This document shows, piece after piece, positions 46,191 to 64,000 of a DNA stretch of 64,000 bases. Location: the NCBI GenBank assembly GCA_029706075.1, contig JAINUG010000015.1, positions 1,318,715 through 1,382,714 on the forward strand. Direction: 5' to 3'. The stretch is from Aldrovandia affinis. Lineage: Eukaryota; Chordata; Actinopteri; Notacanthiformes; Halosauridae. The position numbers and the translations under genes are program-made. The notes below the pieces were generated by a model. That model was not told the origin of the DNA and made no database searches. It saw only the letters and a program-made list of their open reading frames with translations. Every line of letters starts with the position of its first letter. The first letter of the stretch is position 1.

Positions 46191-48446
46191 TAAGGAAATT
46201 TTGTTTCAGATTTTTCTCCCAATTTGGTAGCCAATTTAACCCGCTATTTTCATTTAACTCCAGCACCCCAGAGCCACTCCTGTGCGCAGTGAACATCCTG
46301 TTGGCTTCCCTCCCCTCTCCCTGGGGCGGACAGCCAATTGTCGCCCCTGGTGGCACTCCCGGCCAGTGCTGACTCTGGCGCGGCCGAGGAATCTAACCCC
46401 GGTCGCCGTGGCCAGCGGCGAACGTTGTAACCACTGGACCACGAGGGAGGCCCCAGTATGTCACATTTAAAGGGGTTGAAGGTAAGGAAAGGTTAGCTGC
46501 CATGGACTGTGGCGGAGGAGGCCACAGACGGAACGGGTTCCATAGTGGGATAAATCTATTCCTCTCGTCAGTCTCCACAAACAGTTAATTCACTGAAGCC
46601 AGAGCCGCCAACGCACAATCAGCAGCGGGGGAATCAGAGGCACCGACACTATCATTGCTCACGATTGTCCCTTTTTCAGAAGAACGGCTCTTGTGTGCTG
46701 AATGTGCCAATATCTCCAAACTCAGTCAAGGTGTGAACAATTGCAACAAGAGGTACACTGGTTGCGCCATGCACCACATGTGCCTTTGCAGTTGTCTTGT
46801 GTTCGTTTTTGTGATAAACCTTTTGCTGGTATCAATCGGGTCTGGGCAGTTTAGGCAAACAGCCTGCCCTGATTTGACAAAGAGTCATAGCAACGTGGTT
46901 AAAAAGGTCAAGCTCTTTTAATAGTCTGTGGGACGTGAGGAGAGGCCAGTTTGTACAGTCTGGCTTTAGTTTACCCTCCACTGAAACCATTTTCAATGTG
47001 TAAAATCATTTGATTGAATTTGGCTGAATGTCACTCAGTAGAAACACTAACTGCCCAGTGGGCCGTTAATGATTATATATCCATTTTTCCTAAAATGTAT
47101 GGGTAAATCAATCCTTCTCTTGTCTTTATTACCAGTCTTTAAGGTGTATGTACAGCTTTATGTACAGTTATTCATTCTGAGACAGACACACCGCAGGGCA
47201 GAAATGTATGACTCTTATAATTATGACACCTATGCCCCTTGATTTCCTTTGCAATATATGGAGTGTTGAACAAGACATAATTTCACCAGAAGCATTGTAG
47301 AACACAGGCCTTTCACTACAATTGTGTTCACAGCTTTTTGTAAAAAGCACTGCTTGAGTAAACTACAAACGAACCTAGATTGCCTCCTGTGAGCTCGACC
47401 CGTTTGCGTTTTCCAAATGGGAGGACTATATTTAGCACTTGTAAAGGTGACCTAGTTTAACTGGTAGAACAAATGGCCTTTGTCACAAGGCGCAAAAAAA
47501 ATAAAAGATACTTGTCTCGCATGTTTCACAGTGCATGTGCTTACGTACGTGGTCCGTCCTCTCATTACCGCCATGCGTTCTTCAATTAAAACGGCATAAG
47601 GTAAGAGGGCCTTGGAAAACAGATGAAGTGCCTGTGGACACTATGCTTAACAGAAGAGGCTATTCAATTATAGAGTTCCATGTGTTTACCAAGGATTACG
47701 GGATAATGTGAAGCAAACAATGTTTTTTTTGTTTTGTTACTCTCCACGGGTGATTTAAAAGGACATTTATAATGGACCAGGTACAGGCTTGACAGGGGCC
47801 TACTGTGCAAACACCGTTGGGCGTCTCGATGGCAATAAGCCTCGAGCTAAAACGGCGTTCCTTTAACGCACTTTGTTTCGTGCTTGTCTAAGCGTTTTTG
47901 AGTCCCTTTTACGGACGCCAAAAAAAACAGCCGCCACACCTGGGGCTCTGCCAACCCATCTCACCTGAGGACAATGCCCTTCTACAGGAAAGCCCTCCTA
48001 GGGACGGGTGTTGAAAAGTAGCGCACGCTACGAACACTATGGTACAACACATCTGATGATTGTGCATTCAATTTGTGTCAATGTGCATTTGTATCTGTCC
48101 CTATCAAATAAACCATAAGGAGAATAAATATAAATGCAGCGGCTCTGAACATTTCTCAGCAGCTGAGGGCCATTAGAAATGCAGCAGGGAAATGGGACAC
48201 CACTACGGCATGGCACGTACAGTCCCCTGAACACGTCTGTCAGCTCGGTTGAATCCCCTGCTGCAGGCTCCTGGGTCCATGGCAGCTTCCCCAACTGCAC
48301 TCAGGGCCGGAGGAGGACGCGGTCCCTGCTTTCAGCTCGTTTGTTTGTTTGCTTTTTTTTTTCTTTGCAGATTACTTGATTACAGTAGCACCGTATGTTC
48401 AGTGATACTCTCATGAAAGCAAAGGAAGCCATATTCCCACAGACCA
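45931..48446 (+). repeat. Pair of direct repeats, about 78 bp, 2.4 kb apart
   Basis: Copies at 45931-46008 and 48370-48446 both start GATTACTTGATTACAGTAGC and both follow a poly-T tract. About 8 differences are visible over 77 bp, mostly T in the first copy against C in the second. There is no coding frame. Confidence 0.8.
46195..46455 (-). repeat. tRNA-derived SINE (family C), reverse
   Basis: On the minus strand: GGCCTCCCTCGTGGTCCAGT, GGTTAGATTCCTCGG, GTCCGCCCCAGGGAGAGGGG, and an A-rich end containing CCAAATTGGGAGAAAAATCT. Confidence 0.8.
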
Positions 48447-48660
48447 TATCCTGTCAACATTTATCTCGCTCCATATTAATATACATGTATTCAACGGGCA
48501 GTTGCAATGCAACCCTTGTCAATTTCATTGAATGGGGTTATATAGTTGTAGCAGTTAAAAATAAAGCAAAAGGTAAAGCAAAAGAAAGCATTTATCACAA
48601 TGTACTGGAAATATATTAGCAGTGGCTCAGGAAGTTCCAACGACAGGACCTTGTTTTGAA
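46460..48660. other. Intergenic, no gene; second copy of the duplicated segment
   Basis: GC is moderate at 46500-46640 and 48130-48330. The second copy of the 80-bp segment is at 48370-48446. No exon was recognised. Confidence 0.45.
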
Positions 48661-48667
48661 ACAGGCG

Positions 48668-48673
48668 TTTATT
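48668..48673 (-). terminator. Candidate poly(A) signal for dctn5
   Basis: Minus-strand AATAAA, about 640 bp after the dctn5 stop codon. Confidence 0.4.
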
Positions 48674-49311
48674 TGCAAGAGCTCTCATCTGTGACTTTGT
48701 TCTACGAGTCACAGGTCACAACTTTAGTGGTGCACTTACAAGACTGTGGAGGAAACATGTTTCACAAAAAATAAATACTGCGGTTAAATAAATGCGGCGA
48801 GTTAAAATGGTTGGCGGTGTTTTCTTCATTGCTCATGAGACGAGATCGAGGTCTCATGTGACAGCCCCTTCGGTTGAGCGGGTTGGACCCCCGGGGCGAG
48901 ACGGCTTTGGGTTCTGACCTACGCTGGCGCTGAACATGGGGGAACTGGAGAGACACATTTGGGAGAAACAATACGCTTCATTGAAAAAAATCCACCTAAT
49001 GTGCCCTTCAGAGATAGATGCAGCTACATCACAATTCTGAAGAGAAGACTGCATTGTAAAATTAAGCCGTTTCATGGTAATACAAAGCAATATTAATAGC
49101 TTTGTGTCGCAGGTGAACACAACTTAAAGAAAGGTTGGTTAGCTCATTTCCCAGCCTTTTACTCTCTACTTCAGAGAATGAGTGGACACACATCTTGTGT
49201 GCTTAATAAGGGTGCTGGCGAACACAAACAACTAGTAAGCCATTATAGGCGATGGAAACGTTTTCACTTACTCTAGATTGGTCCATAGAAAGCATAGTGT
49301 CCCGAAGACTC

Positions 49312-57603
<8,292 letters not shown>

Positions 57604-58452
57604 GTCTGAAATTATATACTGTTATTATAAAGATTGTGATACTTAACAATATACTGCTTGATGATGGCAAGCTACTATTTAGCTAAAAGATCTTATTTTG
57701 CTTTGCTGTTGTCACTCCCTGCGCCCACTCCCTTACTTCCGTTCTCTCCAGGAAAGGCTTCACGGAACAATTCAGACTATGCGTGATGATCACCGATCCG
57801 GTTTCTGCATGGCCTTCAACACAACCCTTAGCAGCCCTTAGCAGTTTTGTACATCTGATTTATAATGAATAAAATCTGTTTTGTAATGGTAATATTTGTC
57901 CATTTGAATGGACTCTTTCTCATTACACAACTCAACGGTTTTCAAATGTATAACAATCGAATACGCCTGATATCTATTAATCGAGCCTCTTTCACAAAGT
58001 TGCGGGAATACGAACATCTGACCGTCTCCTGTCGAAACATTCATTACAGAGAAGGTATATTATAGCTACTTACCATTCATCTGACTATTTGGTAACGTTA
58101 AATATATTCGTTAAATATATTCAGCGGTTTTTTTGTTAGCTAGCTAGCTCCTAGTTCGTTAAATGGAATATAGATTTCAGTGATTATGTTATTGTAATTT
58201 AAATAATGTTAGCTAACTTAAATAACGTTAGTCTGTACTGACACTCAGACTACTGTTCTTACTGTTGCTTGATACTAACTAGCTACCACCAGAAATGGAA
58301 TGATTTTAAATTGAATGCTTTTTTAGCTAAATGCTAAAACCGTCTTTGACGGTTATTGTTTAGCCAGGAACCTGTAAAATATAGTGACAGAAGGTTAATG
58401 TATTTGTCAATTTTATAGGTAACGTTACCCGACTCGCATACTGCATCTCGGG
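57604..58452. promoter_or_regulatory. Shared dctn5/palb2 divergent promoter interval
   Basis: The start codons of dctn5 (-, 57603) and palb2 (+, 58453) are 849 bp apart, head to head, as in human. An ETS-type site (ACTTCCG, about 57736-57742) lies about 130 bp before the dctn5 ATG. There is no TATA box in a convincing place. Confidence 0.6.
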
Positions 58453-61400
58453 ATGGAGGAGAGCCTGAAAACTGTGCTACATTGCGATGACAAAGAGAAG
58501 GTGACAATGTTTTTCTCGTCCTTCCTAAACACAGATTGACCAGATTTTGAGAAGTGTTCGTTATTTGATTTAGAGGGAAGTTGATTGTTTTGAATTGCCT
58601 AACAGCTGTAAGATTCATTTTCTGGCCTCCCATCTGTCTAGGTTCCAATGTTTGTGGAACGGTACAACCTTATTTCTCTTGCGGCTGTCATGTGTATATG
58701 GTCATATTTTCTTTCCTGTTGGACGTTTTTTAAGCAGCTGAAGGAAAGACTGGCTTTACTGCAGAGGGAGTACAACAGGACCGTTGAAAGATTGCAGGTT
58801 CGAAAAATTCTGGATCTATCTTGAGCTGGTGATGAAAGGAAATGTGTATTTTAGCCTGGATCCTTTGAACATGTGATTCATTGGTTACCCCTACCAGCGG
58901 GCTGAGCGAACGGAGGCTGTGCGGAACCATGTGAGAAGCAAAATCGCTGAGCAAAACCTGTGTCAGAAGGGACCAGACTGTGGCAGACTGCCTGAACCCA
59001 GTGAGTTTCTGAAGGCACTGTGGGGTTTCGAGCAGAAGAGCTACTGAATTGAATGTTCATGCGTATGAAATTGAGACCAAGCAAAACAATTAAACCAGTA
59101 TTTTCTGTGCTTGTTTATGTGCCTCTTCGTTCCCAGATGAAGCTAAGGAGAGAAGACCGTGTCCTGTTCACCAGGACCCTGAAAACCAGAACAGTAGCCC
59201 GGCTGTCCGCTTCAGTCTTCCCCATGACGTGTTCAGCCCCTGTGCCAGCCCGACAGTAACAGCAGGCTCTTCTGGGTCTTCTCGGCTTTCTGGCAGCCCC
59301 AGCCAGCAGAGTGGCAGCCCCGCCACCGCTCAGGGCCTCAGGCGCAGCTCTGCGCATCGCCTGCGCTCACGGAGGAGCTGGCTGCGCTGGGAGAGGACAG
59401 ACACCGGGTTCTCGGACACCGAGAACAGTGAGGACGGCCGGGATCCCGCTGTAGACGGGGAGAGACAGGGGAAGGGCTCTACGGCGCTCCATTTCAGTGC
59501 CGGGACGAGTCCCTCTGAGGCCGTCCCGAAGCCTGCGGTGGGCTGCAGCGGGGTAGCAGGGCCTTGTGGTCCTGCAGTGGGGGGAGCAGACACTGAGGTG
59601 GTGCTCACACGACACGAGGTGCCTGAAAATATACCAGCACACTGGGCGGGGCATGGAAGCAACAGAAGGGTGGTGTGTGACTCCTCTTCACAACTGCACT
59701 CAGAGGTGCCCCTATTGGACAGTAGGACAGCACCAGTCTTGGAACCACCAGAGAAGAATAAGAGCAGCCTCACAGCAGCCACGCCGTCCCCCTTAGACGC
59801 AGCAGGAGCTCATTCAAGACTGGTGACCGGGGCCTCTGTACTGGAGCCAGGGCCTCCCGCAGAGGAGAGCCGGCAGTCCAACAGCAGCCCACCTGCTCCG
59901 GTCCCCGATCCCCGGGAGCAGGGTGTCTGAGCTCCTGCACCCTGATCGAGGGACTCCTCTTCCCTGTGGAGTACTACATCAGGACCACGCGGAGGATGGC
60001 GGCCGCTCAGAGCAGCGTGGACCTCGGGGCGGTGATTCAGAGTCACCTGAGCCGCGGGGGGAGGGGAGGGGAGAGGGGCGGCGGGGTCGGGGGCTGCGCC
60101 GTGGCTCGGAACGGCCAGGGTGCGGTCGCTGCCTCAGGCTCTCAAACGGTCACCTGCAAAGACACCGATGGTGTGGGACACGCTACCCCAGAGTCCGAGA
60201 GCAGCCTGACTTCATGGTCTTCCCCTGCGGCCTCAGGGGCCGAGCCCCCGTCTGCCAATCCGATCCGAGGAGCGAGGCGGAGAGGGAGGAGGAGAGGGTG
60301 TGGCCAAGGACGGAGGAGGGGTCACGCCCACTCTGTGGATTCTCCAGCGGCCGTCGGTCCCACAATGCTAGAGCGTCTCGGAACTGATCCTGTGCTAACT
60401 GCTGACGCAGTCGCCCATTCTAGTTCCGCAGAAAGTGAACTGTATCCCATTTTCTACACAAAGAGTCAATTGACAGAGAGCCCCAGTCCTAAAATATCTT
60501 GCTTTCCTTTCAGTAAGGAAGGTTCACAGAGTAATGGAAAGGAATGTCTGAGAGGTAGGGCCAAGTTTCTTTGACTGTTTTTGCTGGCACTGTGATTTGT
60601 CTGAGTAAATTAACATTATTAATTGTTAGGGGTGTAACGGTACACAAAAATCACGGTTCGGTACGTACCTCGGTTTTGAAGTCACGGTTCGGTACGTTTT
60701 CGGTACAGCGGGGGGAAATAAACGCAAAACATAAAATTGCTTTTCATTCATTATGAACTTTGTAAACAGTGGATAATTGGCCATAATTGACTGAACAAAG
60801 TAAGGCACATATCTTTCTTTCTTAAATAAAGAAAAAAAAAAGTCAGTCAATACTGCTGCAACTGCACACAAAAAGTTCTGCATGTGCGTTAGTGGTTAAA
60901 GCATAATTGCATTAGTTCAATTCACAGCGTGTACCGAACTGAAAGTCCTGTACCGAATACGTGTACCGTTACACACCTATTAATTGTAAATGTAGATGCA
61001 ATGCAACAAATGTAACCAATAGTACTGTTTTGAAAATCGGAGCAATTGAGGCCAGAAGTAATGCTAGTGCATGTGTGCTCGCATGCGACTGCGCATGTTT
61101 TTTTTCTCTTGCAGCCTCAAACTACTCCTCCACAGGAGCGGTGAAGTGTGAGTCCCTCCTCCTGACATGCAGTCCTGCACCACAGCGCCCCCATGTGCTC
61201 ACGCTGGGAGAAACCCATCTCAGCCTGCGCTTTCTCCTCTCGCACTTCGACACCAAGGACTTCCACCTTCCCGATGACGAGTTTGGGGCGCTCAAGCAGG
61301 ACAAGCTCAGGCCGCCTGCCTGCGGGGAGTTGGAGGCCTTCGTTCCTCTCCGCTCCCCGTACCGCACTCGCCAGTGTACGTCAGGAACACCTTCAGGCAA

Positions 61401-63850
61401 TACCCGCTACAGAAAAAAACTCCGGTCAGTCAGGAGCCTCCCTCCCACAGATGGCCCACAGTGCGTACAGCCTGAGGTGGAGCCTGCTGGGCACACCGCT
61501 CAAACCTCGGGCCAAACTGATCTGGGGTCAGAAAGGGATACGCCGGAGTCACTGACTCCCAGCCTGACACCTGGTGAGGTCACACGCCAGGAGGAGGAGC
61601 AACACTGTGATGCGGTGCCTCTGGGGAGAGAGAACAGAGTGGAATGTGCACTAAAGCCTCCTCCCCTTGTTGGCGAGTGCACAGGGCTTGTAGAGGCGGC
61701 CTCCGCAGGACTGGGGGATGGCGTGGGGAAGGGACAGGAGGACAGTTCTGCACAGAGAGGCTCCTGCACGCTGTCTCCCCGTGTTGTGAATCTCAGCCCG
61801 ACCTCGACTGTGCAGACTCAAAAAAGCGAGGCCTTTGCGCTCCCCTCTCTGGGGGTCACCCTGACTTCCTCTCCATCCCAGGACAGCACAGGACTGCCCT
61901 ACCCCCACTCCCCCAAAGACCCAACCCACCCTCCCACCTACAACACACTGCACACTCAGACAAGACCCCTTATCTGCTGTGAGCCCAACGGAGACACACA
62001 GCCACCCTCTCTTTCAAACACACCTGGCACAGATGTACACGATCAGTCCCAGAATCCACCAGGTGCTGCAGTGAACGAGGCAGACCCACCCCCGGCAGAG
62101 GCGCCTGTGGAGGGGGACCAGTGTGCGGCTCTTGCGCAGTTGTCTGCCCCTAAGCCTCCGCTGACCGATTCGCTCTCCTCCTTGCTCTGTTGCAGTGGAA
62201 GTGTCTCTCCTCTGTGCCCTTCCCCGCTCACTCTCCCCTATGGGGCACAGGAGTCATCACTCCTCCCCTTTTCCTCAGGGGGCGGAGCGTGCCGACGCCC
62301 GGTCACCCAAAGCAAGCGGCACCGACTCACGGCCTCTCCTTTCACCAGGGGAGAGGACGAAACGTGACGGAGTTGACATGGCCGCCAGTGGAAAGGTCAC
62401 ACCCTCCGTCCCCCCGAAACACAAGGAGGGTGATTCTCCCCAGGGCTCTCGGGCCTCCCCTCTCGCCCTGCCTCTCACGGGGTCAGGTAGACCGCACCGC
62501 ACAGACACGGAGGAGAGAACGGCCACGCCCCGCATTGGGGAGGATGACTTGCTCGATGGTGGCGTGGAGCCACACAAGCCAGAACAGCGCTCTCTCAAGG
62601 CCCCGTCTCAGGAGTCCACTGGGCACTCGGGCTGGCCGGCCACACCGGGCCCCGGCGTCCTGCCGTCCTCCTCGCTGATGTCAGAGTGCGGAGATAAAGA
62701 CCTGGACAGCTACTTCACAGACTCTGCCTGGTCCCGCGCGGCGCGGACATCACCTGAGTCCGGGGATAGCTCACCGGGACAGGACCCCGCAGAGGGGCGG
62801 CTGGACATACCCCCGCCGTCGCCACACACTGTGCAGGAGGGTCCTTCCTCCAGCAGCCTGAAACTCACACACGTGCTGAAGGTAATAGGGTGCCTCCCTC
62901 TCTACGCCCATGCTGCTTTGGGTCTCTTAAGCGCGATTTATGCTTGACTGCTCTACCCAGGACAATAGGTGGCGACAAAGATGATTTATAAAGGATGCAA
63001 AGTAAACTACTGGAAACACCTCCCCCATCTTGACAGTCAACCAATCATCATCTGTGTATCGAATGTGGCAGCACAGTACGGGGACCCCGATTTGGCTACA
63101 ATTGCGTTGTTTTGTCCGTGCAGCCCTCCGCGCCATGCATGCCGAATCGAGAATAAATCAGGCTTTACTGCAGGACTGCCATGTCTCTGCTGTGATTGGT
63201 CAGTCTGCGTGTCACAGGTGGGATGTTTGTGTCCTGTGATTGGTTGATTTGGGTGTTATGACCGGGCTGTTTGCATCCTGTGATTTGATTGGTCTGCGTA
63301 TCACGGGTGGGGTGTTTGTGTCCTGTGATTGGTTCGGCTACGTGTTACAGGCAAGGTGTTTGTATCTGCAGGCTCCTGCAGGCCGGTGCCTGGTGGACGT
63401 ATGCAGCGTGTATGGAGCCGAGGGCTGGTGTGTGGTGACAGCAGAGGAGTGGGCAGTGAGTGTGTGGGGAGAGAGCTCCCCCCAACACTGGAGCCTGCTT
63501 CACACCTGGACCTTCACTGAGGTACTGCCTCACCTCTGCAGTCAGTGACTACATCAAGCAAACACAACAGACTGCTCAAGAATGAGATTTGTGTCTTTCT
63601 CTTGTCGGAGTGAGAGATGAGCATTTGCAGAGTTTGCACTTATTTGTTTGGCAGGCGCCCTTAATGCGGGATGACAAACCGACCATTAGCAAATAGAATG
63701 CAGAGGGATCTCAGACACTTCTCAAGTGCTCAGTAATGGACACTTGGCCTTGTGTCTGTTTCAGCACCCAGTCGTCGCCCTGCTCTCCGTGCCCGACGCC
63801 CCCAGCCTAATCTGCGTCACTCTAGGCAAACTGGAGATCAGAGAAGCCAG
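58453..63850 (+). CDS. palb2: PALB2, partner and localizer of BRCA2, N-terminal and middle part (3' end outside window)
   Basis: Scaffold linking BRCA1 to BRCA2/RAD51 in homologous recombination. Exons: 58453-58500 (16 codons, as human), 58738-58797 (20 codons, as human), 58898-59000, 59137-60554, 61115 to about 62062, about 62196-62881, 63372-63521, 63765-63850; the next exons lie beyond the edge. The N-terminal coiled coil [20 protein letters not shown] binds BRCA1. The ChAM motif starts [15 protein letters not shown] (about 59954-59998). Exon 5 carries [20 protein letters not shown]. The first WD40 pieces are [23 protein letters not shown] and [12 protein letters not shown]. Exon 4 is one base short: its first part reads in one frame to a stop at 59928-59930, while ChAM lies in another. 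The 62062/62196 junction is inferred from phase and a strong pyrimidine tract. Confidence 0.95.
60627..60979. mobile_element. hAT MITE with perfect 8-bp target duplication, in palb2 intron 4
   Basis: The ends are TAGGGGTGTAACGGTACAC and GTGTACCGTTACACACCTA, flanked on both sides by TTAATTGT (60619-60626 and 60980-60987). CGGTTCGGTACG-type words recur near the left end. It is 353 bp and non-coding. The perfect flanks suggest a fairly young insertion. Confidence 0.92.
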
Positions 63851-64000
63851 GTAGAGGGGAAAACTGGAACGGTTCTTTGAGAAATGGCATTTTCAGTTCG
63901 TAGAGAGAGAAAAACGTAAACATTTGTTTGGCATCTATAAAGGATTGGCATTGGCATACTCTTGCACTGTGATGGAGTCTGAAGTATGTAAACCATGTGT

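Noticed and set aside
59330-59782. 150-codon minus-strand frame
   Set aside because: Shadow of the GC-rich palb2 exon 4, which has clear homology on the plus strand.

Overview
The window is vertebrate, almost certainly ray-finned fish, chromosomal DNA. It has long AT-rich introns with GT-AG splice sites. It is dense in fish-type tRNA-derived SINEs (several families share a 3' tail containing GTCGCTTTGGATAAAAGCG), Tc1/mariner and hAT relics, and a CR1-like LINE end. The species cannot be fixed from the sequence. The CR1-like 3' end and the SINE set would fit a non-teleost ray-finned fish or an early-branching teleost.

Six protein-coding genes are supported. From left to right they are: the 3' half of ern2 (IRE1 kinase/RNase, +, 1-4590); plk1 (-, 11 coding exons, 6604-11890); ccdc65/drc2 (+, 8 coding exons, 19831-28679); an intronless Ras-dva-like small GTPase (-, 32771-33409); dctn5 (-, 6 exons, 49312-57603); and palb2 (+, from 58453 and running off the right edge). 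Exon joins were worked out by hand from phase and splice sites, and all fit except two single-base frame breaks, one in ern2 and one in palb2.

The order and orientation ern2> <plk1 ... <dctn5 palb2> is the mirror image of human 16p12 (PALB2, DCTN5, PLK1, ERN2). Here ccdc65 and the Ras-dva-like gene lie between plk1 and dctn5, and they are absent from that place in human. ern2 and plk1 converge tail to tail about 100 bp apart. dctn5 and palb2 diverge from a shared 850-bp promoter interval. plk1 has an upstream CCAAT-CHR arrangement typical of G2/M genes.

No operon-like functional system is present. The genes serve separate jobs: ER stress, mitosis, ciliary dynein regulation, a developmental GTPase, dynactin, and homologous recombination. 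The most unusual material is in the repeats. A 3-kb hAT relic carries an inserted Tc1 copy and another repeat. A nested inverted-repeat element sits in ccdc65 intron 1. A fold-back Tc1 fragment and a separate imperfect hairpin sit in a dctn5 intron. A small hAT MITE with a perfect 8-bp target duplication sits in palb2. An 80-bp segment occurs twice, 2.4 kb apart, between the Ras-dva-like gene and dctn5. The intergenic stretch from about 33.8 to 48.6 kb has no recognisable gene.
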